54,074 bases of DNA, taken from CAZGMC01 sp964526565 (GTDB lineage: Bacteria; Pseudomonadota; Alphaproteobacteria; DSM-16000; Inquilinaceae). The notes under the pieces are model-generated. The model made no database searches, had not been told where the DNA came from, and saw only the letters and a program-made list of their open reading frames with translations. The position numbers were made by a program, and so were the translations under genes. Location of the stretch: NCBI GenBank assembly GCA_964526565.1, contig CAZGMC010000015.1, positions 1-54,074 of the forward strand, read 5' to 3'. Position 1 is the first letter of the stretch; the number at the start of each line of letters is the position of its first letter. Shown piece after piece: positions 25,338 to 33,901 of this stretch.

Positions 25338-26052
25338 TGGCGCCGTGTCGTTACGCGTATATTATGCAGTGTGGTCACGCGTCTATTGAGCACACATGAC
25401 CGCCTACGTCGCCAGGACATCGTGCCTGAGGTGTTCCGGGGCCATTGGCATCACTCGGTCAGCCGCGCCGGTGTCTGGCCGACATCCGGACCTTGATATC
25501 AGGAATAATTTCCGGTACACCGCGATCCCAGGTGCACGCCGCGCCATGAGCCAGGGAGGCGGTCCATGACCTTCAGCGAATCCCAATACCTCGACACTGT
25601 CCCGCCGGGGAAGCGGGCGGCCGGATCGCGGCGGGGCTGCCCAGATGCAACCGCCGGCGGGGCCGATGCAGATGTTGCATCGCGCCGGAACGGCCAATCG
25701 TTTCAAGCCCTTGGCGCGCAACGGACCGGTTGCGCCGGGGGTGCAGGGGCGGTGCATGTGTTGCGTTGACCGGCAGTGGGCCTGCCGTGCCCCGCCCCCA
25801 AATGGTCTTCCCCGCGCAAGCAGGGACCTCGAATCGGTTTCTCTTGATGTTGCGGTTTTCTCGAATATCGCGAGATCCCCGCTTACGCGGGGATGACCGG
25901 AAGGTGGAAGCAGAGATGAACGGAAGGGGAGAGCCGGCATGCTGAAACTGCCGCACCATCCCCACCGTCCCGGTCGGGCAGGGCAGTACAGTACAGACAC
26001 CCAGAGGACGGATCGCGTTCAGCATCGGTATGCCGGAACCGGCCCAAGGAAA
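25338..26052. other. Non-coding region between the Fic promoter and proX terminator
   Basis: About 700 bp with no supportable gene; short open frames here (for example 25566-25769 plus) lack ribosome sites and family resemblance. It contains the second GTATATTATGC copy and the inverted repeat at 25809-25893. Confidence 0.5.
25809..25893. repeat. Dispersed long inverted repeat, copy 2
   Basis: Arms 25809-25831 and 25871-25893 match at 20 of 23 positions and share sequence with the element at 7123-7216 (arm core CCCGCGCAAGC, right arm CGAGATCCCCGC then TTACGCGGGGA). The loop differs completely, as expected for arms conserved as a hairpin. Confidence 0.88.
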
Positions 26053-26081
26053 GGCCCGGCCACCGGGGCGGCGGCCGGGCC
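26053..26081 (-). terminator. Hairpin at the end of the proVWX operon
   Basis: GGCCCGGCC (26053-26061) pairs perfectly with GGCCGGGCC (26073-26081) across an 11-nt loop, 27 bp beyond the proX stop. On the minus strand it is followed by TTTCC, a weak U-rich tail, so an intrinsic terminator is likely. Confidence 0.7.
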
Positions 26082-26107
26082 CTCAGAGCATCAACCCGTG
26101 GTGCGGA

Positions 26108-26977
26108 TCACGACCCCGGCATCTCGCCGGTGACCCAGTAGTTGATCCGGGCCTCGTTGTTGTCGATGTAGTTGGTCACGGCCTCGTCGTACGAGGTCTC
26201 GCGGGCGTCGAACATTGCCGCCTCGAGGTCGCCGATCGGGATGTATATGCGCGACAGGAACGCCGCGGCCTCCCCGTTGTCCTGGTAGAAGCCCTCACGG
26301 GCCAGCGCCATCACACGCTCCGGGCCGCCCAGGGTGCCCTCCGGGTCCTCCAGGTAGCGCAGGTCGTAGGCGCCGAACATCCAGTGCGGGCTCCAGCCGG
26401 TGACGACGATCCACTCCTCACGCTGGATCGCCCGGTCCAGCTCGGCGGTCATCCCGGCGCCGCTGGACGAGACCAGCTCGTAGCCGTCGAGGCCGTAGTC
26501 CTCCAGCACCTGGTTGGACAGGCGCATCAGGCCGGCGCCGGGATCGATGCCGGTGATCCGGCTGTCGAGCTCGCTCATCACCGCCTCGTCGGTCAGGTCG
26601 GCGATCGACCCGAGCTGGTCCTCGGGCACATAGGCCGGCACCACCCAGCCCAGGCGGGCACCGGTGTACAGGATGCCAAGCGTGACGATGTCGCCGCCGA
26701 ACTGCTCGACATAGTCCTCGTGGGTGACCGGCTGCCACGACATCAGCATGACGTCGATGTCGCCATTGGCCAGGCCCTGGTACTGGATGGCGATGTCGGT
26801 CTGGATCAGCTCGACCTCCTGGCCCATGCGCTCCTCCAGGATGCGCTCGGCCAGCCTGGTCACGAACTCGGCGTCGGACCACGCGGTCCAGCCGATGGTC
26901 ACGTCCTGCGCCTGGGCCGAACCGGCCGTCAGGCCGGCAGCGATGACGGCCCCAAGGGCTGCTTGCGGTGCTTTCAT
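26108..26977 (-). CDS. proX: Glycine betaine/proline ABC transporter substrate-binding protein
   Basis: 289 residues. A signal peptide (MKAPQAALGAVIAAGLTAGSAQAQ) precedes an OpuAC-type domain: VTIGWTAWSDAEFVTRLAERIL, VMLMSWQPVTHEDYV, RITGIDPGAGLM and VVTGWSPHWMFGAYDLRYLEDPE in part. The several tryptophans suit an aromatic box for the quaternary amine. It lies at the end of proV-proW-proX, 45 bp after proW. The ligand (betaine, proline betaine or choline) is inferred from the family only. Confidence 0.9.
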   Translation of the reverse strand: MKAPQAALGAVIAAGLTAGSAQAQDVTIGWTAWSDAEFVTRLAERILEERMGQEVELIQTDIAIQYQGLANGDIDVMLMSWQPVTHEDYVEQFGGDIVTLGILYTGARLGWVVPAYVPEDQLGSIADLTDEAVMSELDSRITGIDPGAGLMRLSNQVLEDYGLDGYELVSSSGAGMTAELDRAIQREEWIVVTGWSPHWMFGAYDLRYLEDPEGTLGGPERVMALAREGFYQDNGEAAAFLSRIYIPIGDLEAAMFDARETSYDEAVTNYIDNNEARINYWVTGEMPGS

Positions 26978-27022
26978 GGAAACTTTCTCCTCCTCCGTTG
27001 TCGTTGCGTCGGGCGGATGGCG

Positions 27023-27985
27023 TCAGTCGCCACCGCCCTGTCCGCGGACCGGCACACTGGGGCGCCCGTCCGACGAGGCCGCGGCGGCCGAGCCGCCGTT
27101 GCCGAATGCCGCCCTGAGCCGCTTGACCAGGCCGCGCGCGCCGTGGCCCTCGCCCTCGGGGCGGACCGCGCCGAAGCTCTGGGTGATGCGGTCGAGGATG
27201 ATGGCCAGGATGACGACGCCGATGCCGCCCTCGAAGCCGACCCCCACCTGCAGGCGCTGGATGCCGGTCAGCACGGTATTGCCCAGCCCGCCGGCGCCGA
27301 TCATCGAGGCGATGACGACCATGGACAGCGCCAGCATGATGGTCTGGTTGATGCCGGCCATGATCGACGGCATGGCCAGCGGCAGCTGCACCTTGCGCAG
27401 CAGCTGGCCGCTGGTGCAGCCGAAGGCCAGCCCGGCCTCGATGTGCTCCTCGCTGACCTGGCGGATGCCCAGATTGGTCAGGCGCACGACGGGTGGCATG
27501 GCGAAGATGACGGTGGCAATGGTGCCCGGCACCTTGCCCAGGCCGAAGAACATCACCGCCGGGATCAGGTAGACGAAGGCCGGCAGCGTCTGCATCAGGT
27601 CCAGGATCGGGCGGACGATGGCCTGCACGGTGTCGTTCCTGGCCATGGCGATGCCGAGCGGAATGCCGATGACCAGCGCCACGATCGTCGCGGAGATCAC
27701 CAGGGCCAGGGTCGAAACGGTCTCCGGCCACAGGTCCATGCCCACGATCAGCACCATGCCGACCAGCGTGATGAGGCCGAAGCCCAGGCCGACCCGCCAC
27801 AGCGCCAGGACGACGAAGACCAGCGCCAGCAGCCAGTACGGCAGCCAGTCCAGGCCGCCTTCCACCGCATCGGCGAGCAGCTCGATGACGAAGGCGATGC
27901 CGTCGAGGACCGGCGCAAAGTTGTCGCGGATGTAGTCGACGGCGGCCTCGATCCAGTCGCCGAGGGGAATCTCGAACCAGTCCAT
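27023..27985 (-). CDS. proW: Glycine betaine/proline ABC transporter permease
   Basis: A 320-residue inner-membrane permease with six or seven predicted helices. The EAA-like coupling loop is EEHIEAGLAFGCTSGQLLRKVQLPLAMPS in outline, followed by GINQTIMLALSMVVIASMIGAGGLG, the ProW/OpuAB signature. A hydrophilic tail of about 45 residues ends the protein. It starts 3 bp after proV, so it is translated from the same message. Confidence 0.92.
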   Translation of the reverse strand: MDWFEIPLGDWIEAAVDYIRDNFAPVLDGIAFVIELLADAVEGGLDWLPYWLLALVFVVLALWRVGLGFGLITLVGMVLIVGMDLWPETVSTLALVISATIVALVIGIPLGIAMARNDTVQAIVRPILDLMQTLPAFVYLIPAVMFFGLGKVPGTIATVIFAMPPVVRLTNLGIRQVSEEHIEAGLAFGCTSGQLLRKVQLPLAMPSIMAGINQTIMLALSMVVIASMIGAGGLGNTVLTGIQRLQVGVGFEGGIGVVILAIILDRITQSFGAVRPEGEGHGARGLVKRLRAAFGNGGSAAAASSDGRPSVPVRGQGGGD

Positions 27986-27988
27986 GGC

Positions 27989-29182
27989 CTATTTCGTCCT
28001 GTCCAGGGTCTGCAGCAGCGCCGTTTTGGTGATGGCGCCGACATAGCGGCCTTTGTCGTTGACCACCGGGACCGGCCAGCGGCTCTCCGCCACGACGCTC
28101 ATGACCTCGGTCAGCGGCGTGCCCGCCGGCAGCGGCCTGATCCCGTCGAGGAACGCCCGGGCGTACTTCTCCTCGCCGGTCCGCCTGATCTCGCTCAGCA
28201 GCGAGTCGACGCTGACCAGGCCCTGGTAGGTCCGGTTGCGGTCCAGCACGATGCCGACGTCGCGGTCGTGCTCGCGCAGCGTCTCCAGTGCGGCGCGCAC
28301 ACTGACGCCGGGCCGCTCGATCACCGTGACCTGGGTGGTGCGGGCGATGTCGGCGGCAGTGAAGACGTGGCTCACGTCGACATTGCGGAAGAACGAGCGG
28401 ACATAGTCGTTGGACGGGTTCTTGACGATGTCCTCGGGCGTGCCGACCTGCACCACCTTGCCGTCCTGCATGATGGCGATGCGGTCGCCGATGCGCATCG
28501 CCTCGTCCAGGTCGTGCGAGATGAACACCACGGTGCGCGAGTGCTCCTGCTGCAGGCGCAGCAGCTCGTCCTGCATCTCGGTGCGGATCAGCGGGTCGAG
28601 CGCCGAGAACGCCTCGTCCATCAGCATGATCGACGGATCGTTGGCCAGCGCCCGGGCCAGGCCGACGCGCTGCTTCATGCCGCCGGACAGCTCACCGGGA
28701 TAGCTGTTGGCATAGGGCGCCAGCCCCACCGCCTCCAGCGCCGCCATCGCCCGCTCGCGCTGTCTGGCCGCCGGCGCGCCGGCCACCTCCAGGCCGAACG
28801 CGGCGTTCTGCAGCACCGTCTGGTGCGGCATCAGCGCGAACGACTGGAACACCATGCTCATGTCGCGGCGGCGCAGCTCGATCAGCTCGTGCTTGCTCAG
28901 CTTGGTGACGTCGCGGCCATCGACGGTGATGGTGCCGGCGGACGGCTCGATCAGGCGGTTGAGCATGCGCACCAGCGTCGACTTGCCGGAGCCCGACAGG
29001 CCCATGACCACGAAGATCTCGCCTTCCTGAATGGCGAAGGTGGCGTGCTGGACGCCGATCGTGGTCTTCGTGCGCTTGAAGATCTCGTCCTTGTCCAGCC
29101 CTTCGTCGAGCAGGCGGATGGCCTCCTCCGGCGCCGGGCCGAATATCTTGAACACGTCATCGAGGACGATCTTGTCGGTCAT
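27989..29182 (-). CDS. proV: Glycine betaine/proline ABC transporter ATP-binding protein
   Basis: A 397-residue ATPase. Walker A GLSGSGKSTLVRMLNRLIEP, Q-loop QSFALMPHQTVLQN, signature LSGGMKQRVGLARAL, Walker B IMLMDEAFSALDP. Two C-terminal CBS motifs (VGIVLDRNRTYQGLVSVDSL; PVPVVNDKGRYVGAITKTAL) sense ionic strength in OpuA/ProV. ATG 29182 is the first start matching family N-termini (MTDKIVLDDVFKIFGP). First gene of the operon. Confidence 0.95.
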   Translation of the reverse strand: MTDKIVLDDVFKIFGPAPEEAIRLLDEGLDKDEIFKRTKTTIGVQHATFAIQEGEIFVVMGLSGSGKSTLVRMLNRLIEPSAGTITVDGRDVTKLSKHELIELRRRDMSMVFQSFALMPHQTVLQNAAFGLEVAGAPAARQRERAMAALEAVGLAPYANSYPGELSGGMKQRVGLARALANDPSIMLMDEAFSALDPLIRTEMQDELLRLQQEHSRTVVFISHDLDEAMRIGDRIAIMQDGKVVQVGTPEDIVKNPSNDYVRSFFRNVDVSHVFTAADIARTTQVTVIERPGVSVRAALETLREHDRDVGIVLDRNRTYQGLVSVDSLLSEIRRTGEEKYARAFLDGIRPLPAGTPLTEVMSVVAESRWPVPVVNDKGRYVGAITKTALLQTLDRTK

Positions 29183-29730
29183 GGGCCGATCCTCGTTTCG
29201 TCGCGGGTGCCGGCGACGGCACCGGGCGTACGGCCACGGCCCGCCGCGGGCGGGACCGATGGCGAGGGCGGTACTCCGGAAGCACGTGGCGGCGCCGCGG
29301 GACAAATCGCGGGGCAAAGAAGATCCCGGTCGCTGTCCGGACCGGGGCCTGGCACGAAAGACCGGCGCCTGACGCCGACCTGCAGCCGGCGTCGCCACGG
29401 GGCTATGCGGAACCAAATGATGCGAAAGTCTATCGGATCATCACCTTCCAATCTACCCCGAACGTGCGAAAATCTTGTTGCAGAGCCTGCTGCAGCTTCG
29501 GGCCATGGCGGCGGCGCAATTCGCCGCGGCGATGCCATGCCGCGGCCAGGGTCGCCAGGATCGCCAGGGTGCCCCGGGTGCCCCGGGTGCCCCGGGTGCC
29601 CAGGGGGGGAGGGCCGGTTTCCGCGGCGGCCTTGCCGCGGCCATCCCAGTTGTGGCAAAGCCTGCGGGCACCTGTCATCATGTGCGATACGTGCGGGTAT
29701 GCACGCTTTCGAGGAACTGTATTGCGAGAG
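29183..29730. other. proV-PP2C divergent intergenic region
   Basis: 548 bp without a supportable gene. It carries the proV promoter region (not resolved), a locally AT-richer stretch at 29420-29480, and the 9-bp tandem array at 29551-29604. Long open frames across it are GC-driven. Confidence 0.5.
29551..29604. repeat. 9-bp tandem array, six degenerate copies
   Basis: GTCGCCAGG, ATCGCCAGG, then GTGCCCCGG three times and GTGCCCAGG, contiguous and in register. It lies 130-180 bp upstream of the PP2C phosphatase start. Confidence 0.88.
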
Positions 29731-30477
29731 ATGATCTGGCAGACCGCCGTCGCCGACGCGATCGGCGGACGGGGTGAACAGCAGGACCGCGTGGCCGCCT
29801 GGCGCAGCGCCGACGGCGCGACCGGCCTCGTCGTCGCCGCCGACGGCATGGGCGGCCACCTGGGCGGCGCGCTGGCGGCCCAGGCGGTCGTCGACACGGC
29901 GGCAGCGGCCTGGGCGGATGCCGGCGGCACCGTTGCGGACCCTCGGGCCTTCGTCCTCGACCTGTGCGGCCGGGCCCACGCCGCCGTCACCGAGGCCGGG
30001 CGCGCCCACGGCATCATGCCGCACAGCACCGCCGTGTTCCTGGTGCTGACCGGCGATACCGCCCACTGGTGCCATGTCGGCGACAGCCGGCTGTACCGGT
30101 TCCGCCATGGCGCCATGCTGGAGCGCACGCGGGACCATTCGCTGGTCCAGCTCATGGTCGATCTGGGCGAGGTGCGCGAGGCGGACATGGCCACCCACCC
30201 GGACCAGAACAAGCTGTTCAAGAGCCTGGGCGGCGTCGACCCGCCCGAGCCCGGCACCGGCACCGCCAGGGTCGAGCCGGACGACGGGTTCCTGCTGTGC
30301 AGCGACGGGCTGTGGGAGCAGATCTCGGTCGAGGAGATGGGTGCGGCGCTGGCCGCCGCCGACCTGGACCGGCAGGCCGCCGGCCTGGCCGCCCTGGCCG
30401 AGGCCCGCGGTGGCGCCCTGGGCGACAACGTGGCCGTGGCCCTGGCCCGGCCGGTGAAAGACAACGGCGGCCGCTGA
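29731..30477 (+). CDS. PP2C-family serine/threonine phosphatase
   Basis: A 248-residue PPM-type phosphatase. Metal-binding motifs VVAADGMGGHLGG, STAVFLVL, HVGDSRLYRFRHG, LLCSDGLWEQI and GDNVAVAL are intact, so it should be an active Mn/Mg-dependent enzyme. No signal or membrane segment. It ends at the start of the kinase gene (TGATG overlap), a classic kinase/phosphatase pair in which the phosphatase reverses the partner kinase. The start is uncertain: ATG 29731 matches the domain, while TTG 29722 is better spaced from GAGGA. Confidence 0.9.
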   Translation: MIWQTAVADAIGGRGEQQDRVAAWRSADGATGLVVAADGMGGHLGGALAAQAVVDTAAAAWADAGGTVADPRAFVLDLCGRAHAAVTEAGRAHGIMPHSTAVFLVLTGDTAHWCHVGDSRLYRFRHGAMLERTRDHSLVQLMVDLGEVREADMATHPDQNKLFKSLGGVDPPEPGTGTARVEPDDGFLLCSDGLWEQISVEEMGAALAAADLDRQAAGLAALAEARGGALGDNVAVALARPVKDNGGR

Positions 30478-33128
30478 TGCTCGCCCGCGACCACGTCCAC
30501 GCCCTGCCGCCCGGCACGCAGCTCTACGAATACGTGATCGAGCGGGTGCTGGGGCACGGCGCGTTCGGCATCACCTACCTGGCTCGCGACGAGAACCTCA
30601 ACGCGCAGGTCGCCATCAAGGAGTACCTGCCCGACGAGTTCGCCGCCCGCGACGCCCGCAGCACCGTGGTGCCGAAGTCGACCTCGGCGAAGCAGGACTA
30701 CGATTGGGGACTGGAGCGCTTCCACGACGAGGCGCAGACGCTGGCCCGCTTCCACCATCCCAACATCGTGCGGGTGCTGCGCCTGCTGAAGGCCAACGGC
30801 ACGGCCTATATCGTCATGCCGTACGAGCGCGGGCGCAGCCTGGCCGACTACCTGAAGGCGCTGGGCCGCGCCCTGAACGAGCGCGAGCTGCTGGGGCTGG
30901 CGCTGCCGCTGATGGACGGGCTGGCGGCGGTGCACGAGCAGGGCTTCCTGCACCGCGACATCAAGCCGGGCAACATCTTCATCCGCCAGAACGGCGAGCC
31001 GGTGCTGCTGGATTTCGGCTCGGCGCGCCAGGCGGTCGGCTCCAAGAGCCGCAGCATGACCTCGATCCTGACGCCCGGCTACGCCCCCATCGAGCAGTAT
31101 GCCACCGCCTCGCAGCAGGGACCGTGGACCGACATCTACGGCCTGGGCGCGGTGCTGTACCGCTGCATCTCCGGCCAGACGCCGGTCGATGCGACGGTGC
31201 GCAGCCAGGCCCGCCTCAACGGCGAGCCGGACCCGATGGTGCCGGCGGTCGAGCTGGGCCGCGACCGGTACTCCGAGCCGCTGCTGGCCGCCATCGACCA
31301 GGCGCTGCAGATCGTCGCCCGCGACCGGCCGCAGTCGATGGGCGACTGGCGCCCGGCCCTGCTGGCGGCGCGACGGCAGCCGGCGCAGGGGCCGGGGCCG
31401 GGGCCGGGGCCGAGCCATGGCCATGGCCAGGCCCAGCCGGTGGCCCAGCCGGTGGCACCGGTCCAGCGCGAGCAGCCGTCGCGACGTCGCACCGGCAGGT
31501 CCGGCGCGGCGCCGCCGCCCGTTGCCGCCGGCCGCCGGCCGCGGCGGACCGGGCGGCTGGCGGCGCTCGGCATTGCCGGCGTGCTGGCGCTGGTCGCCAT
31601 GGCGGGCGGCGGCTACTACGCGAGCGAGGGCCGATTTCCCTGGCAGCCGGAGGACACGGGCGGGACCGGCGGCACGGGCGGGACCGGCGGCACGGGCGGG
31701 ACCGGCGGCACGGGCGGGACCGTGACGCGGGAAACCACGCCGGAAACGGACGGCGGCGATGGTGACGGCAGCGGCGATGGTGACGGCGGCGGCGGCGGTC
31801 CGGAAGAGGCCGGGGCCGGCCCGGTGCGCCGCCAGGTGACGATCCCGGCCGCCGTGCCGGCCGCGCCGCTGGCGCTGGACCTGGGCGGCGACGTGGTGCC
31901 GGACGGCGCGCGGGTGCGCGTGCGCAGCCTGCCATCGAGCGGGCCGCTGCGGCTCGACGGCAGCCTGGTGCGCTCCGGCCAGACGGTGGCGCCCGACCGG
32001 CTCGGCGCGTTCACGCTGGAGGCGCGCCACCCGGTCGGCGATTCGGCGGGGGAGCTGGTGCTGGGCGTCACGCCACCCGACGGCCCGGAACGGGAGGTCG
32101 TCGTCGACGTGCGCGTCGCCCCGCACGACTGCGACGTCCTGGCCGCCGACCCGGACGACGGGTCGTCACCGGCCGACGGCGTGGCCTTGGGCGAGATCGA
32201 CATCGCGGCGGCCGACACCGCCTGCCGTGCCGCCATCGACCGGTTCCCCGAAGTGGCCCGCTTCCAGTACCAGTTGGGCCGTGTGCTGACCGCCGCCGGC
32301 GACGACGAGGCGGCCCTGGAATACTATCTGGCCGCCGCCGAGCGCGGCCATGAGCCGGCCGGCGCCGCGGCCGCGGCCGCCGACCCGGACGGGCCGGACG
32401 ATCCGGCCGAGCGGGCCCGCTGGCTGCGCGAGCGCGCCGACCAGGGCCTCGCCTGGGCGCAGAGCGAGCTCGGCCGCATGTACAAGGAGGGCCGCGGCGT
32501 CCCGCAGGACTACGGACAGGCGGCACGCTGGCTGCGGCGCGCCGCCGACCAGGGCGACCTGGAGGCGCAGGTCGCCCTGGGCATCATGTACCGCGAGGGC
32601 CTCGGCCTTGCCGCCGATCCGGCGGCGGCGGCCGAATGGTTCCGGCTCGCCGCCGACCAGGGCGACGCCTGGGCGCAGACCGAGCTCGGCGTCATGTACA
32701 CCGGCGGCACCGGCGTGCCGCGCGACTATGACCGGGCCATGGTCCTGTTCGAGCGGGCGGCAGCGCAGAACTACCCATGGGCGAAAGTTTTTATCGGACA
32801 CATGCATAGATACGGGATGGGCCCGCCGCGCAGCTCGTACGAGGCGGCACTGTGGTTCGCCCGTGCCGCCGCCGCCGGCCGCGCGGAAGGCGACGACTCC
32901 GCAGTCGAGGCGGCCCGCGGCTATCTGGGCGAGCTGGACCGCGGCGCGATGGTCGGCGCCGCGGAAACCCTGCTCAACCAAGCCGGGTACGATCCAGGGC
33001 GCGTGTCGGGAGCGCTCAGCCTGCGCGCCCGCCGCGCCATCCGCGAGTTCCAGGCCGATGCCGGCCTGCCCCAGGACGGCGAGGTCACGCCCGACCTGCT
33101 CATCGCCCTGGCCGAACGGGTTTCGTAA
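30477..33128 (+). CDS. Transmembrane Ser/Thr kinase with Sel1 repeats and C-terminal peptidoglycan-binding-like domain
   Basis: 883 residues. Kinase domain about 14-290: VLGHGAFGITYLARDE, VAIKEYLPDEF (Lys), LHRDIKPGNIF (catalytic Asp), LLDFGSARQ. A Pro/Gln-rich linker, then one membrane helix (LAALGIAGVLALVAMAGGGYYA, about 360-382). Outside lie a Gly/Thr repeat, a beta-rich segment, at least three Sel1/TPR-like repeats (AQSELGRMYKEGRGVPQDYG and similar, about 650-790) and a final PG_binding_1-like region (LLNQAGYDPGRVSG, RARRAIREFQADAGL). This suits a sensor of envelope state with cytoplasmic phosphorylation output. The start overlaps the phosphatase stop. Confidence 0.88.
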   Translation: MLARDHVHALPPGTQLYEYVIERVLGHGAFGITYLARDENLNAQVAIKEYLPDEFAARDARSTVVPKSTSAKQDYDWGLERFHDEAQTLARFHHPNIVRVLRLLKANGTAYIVMPYERGRSLADYLKALGRALNERELLGLALPLMDGLAAVHEQGFLHRDIKPGNIFIRQNGEPVLLDFGSARQAVGSKSRSMTSILTPGYAPIEQYATASQQGPWTDIYGLGAVLYRCISGQTPVDATVRSQARLNGEPDPMVPAVELGRDRYSEPLLAAIDQALQIVARDRPQSMGDWRPALLAARRQPAQGPGPGPGPSHGHGQAQPVAQPVAPVQREQPSRRRTGRSGAAPPPVAAGRRPRRTGRLAALGIAGVLALVAMAGGGYYASEGRFPWQPEDTGGTGGTGGTGGTGGTGGTGGTVTRETTPETDGGDGDGSGDGDGGGGGPEEAGAGPVRRQVTIPAAVPAAPLALDLGGDVVPDGARVRVRSLPSSGPLRLDGSLVRSGQTVAPDRLGAFTLEARHPVGDSAGELVLGVTPPDGPEREVVVDVRVAPHDCDVLAADPDDGSSPADGVALGEIDIAAADTACRAAIDRFPEVARFQYQLGRVLTAAGDDEAALEYYLAAAERGHEPAGAAAAAADPDGPDDPAERARWLRERADQGLAWAQSELGRMYKEGRGVPQDYGQAARWLRRAADQGDLEAQVALGIMYREGLGLAADPAAAAEWFRLAADQGDAWAQTELGVMYTGGTGVPRDYDRAMVLFERAAAQNYPWAKVFIGHMHRYGMGPPRSSYEAALWFARAAAAGRAEGDDSAVEAARGYLGELDRGAMVGAAETLLNQAGYDPGRVSGALSLRARRAIREFQADAGLPQDGEVTPDLLIALAERVS
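31656..31720 (+). repeat. 18-bp in-frame tandem repeat in the kinase gene
   Basis: The unit ACGGGCGGGACCGGCGGC runs 3.6 times (itself two related 9-mers), encoding a Gly-Gly-Thr tract right after the membrane helix. It is a flexible periplasmic spacer whose length could vary without breaking the frame. Confidence 0.93.
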
Positions 33129-33161
33129 TGGGACAGAGCCGCCGATGGCCGGCCGGCGCGG

Positions 33162-33623
33162 CTATTCTGCCCGGTAGGTCTGGTGGCAGCCGCTGCAGGT
33201 CTGGCCGACCTGGGCGAACGCCTGGGCCACGCCCGCCTGGTCGCCGCCCTGCCCGGCCTCGCGCAGCGCCGCGGCGGCCTGCTCCAGCCGGGCGGCGGCA
33301 TCGGTGAAGCCCTGCCAGTCTTCCCAGATCACCGGCAGGGCGTCGCCGCCGGTGCTGCCGTCCGGGAAGATGTCCGGGATCATCGCCGCCGTCGACTCCA
33401 GGGCATCGGCATGGTCGACGACGTGAACCATGAAGTCGACCTGGCCGCGCGCGACTCGCGACACCGCACCGACATGGCCGGCCTGGGCGTTCATCACCGA
33501 CTGGCGGTACTCGACGATGGGCGCGGCGTCGTCCTGGGCCAGGGTGTCGGCGGCCAAGGTGCCGACGGCGGCCACCACCGCGGCCGCGGTCAGCAGTCGG
33601 GTCGTCCTGAAGCGGGTTGGCAC
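33162..33623 (-). CDS. Cytochrome c' / c556 family protein
   Basis: 153 residues. Signal peptide (RLLTAAAVVAAVGTLAADTLAQ), then a four-helix-bundle cytochrome with the single haem motif CSGCH five to ten residues from the C-terminus (GQTCSGCHQTYRAE), as in c' proteins. The GTG start at 33623 is chosen because AGGAGG lies six bases upstream and it gives a normal signal peptide. It is periplasmic; electron transfer or NO/CO binding are family options. Divergent from cydA, convergent with the kinase. Confidence 0.9.
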   Translation of the reverse strand: MPTRFRTTRLLTAAAVVAAVGTLAADTLAQDDAAPIVEYRQSVMNAQAGHVGAVSRVARGQVDFMVHVVDHADALESTAAMIPDIFPDGSTGGDALPVIWEDWQGFTDAAARLEQAAAALREAGQGGDQAGVAQAFAQVGQTCSGCHQTYRAE

Positions 33624-33901
33624 GGGAACCTCCTCTTCGCCTGGATGATTACGGGGGTGGCGTTTGGTCGCTGTCCGCGAGTGTCGCCGGCCGGGGCGGA
33701 GCGCGCAATATTCCTCCCGGCGCAGCGGCGGGTGGACACCGGATCGTGATCCGCCCGGCCGGCGCGAATCGCCGCACTGAAGATCCACGGCAACAACCGG
33801 TACGTTGGAAGAACGACACGCGGCGGCGCCTCGTTCCGGGCCGACCTCATACACGCCGATCCTGCCAGCCCTGCCGGCGTAACTGCGAGCAACGGTGTGA
33901 C

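Noticed and set aside
25566..25769. 67-residue open frame in the region after the Fic gene
   Set aside because: No ribosome site, no plausible protein character, adjacent to a dispersed hairpin.
26030..29734. 1234-residue plus-strand open frame across proX, proW and proV
   Set aside because: It is the antisense of three clear ABC transporter genes, Gln/Arg/His-rich with no domain.
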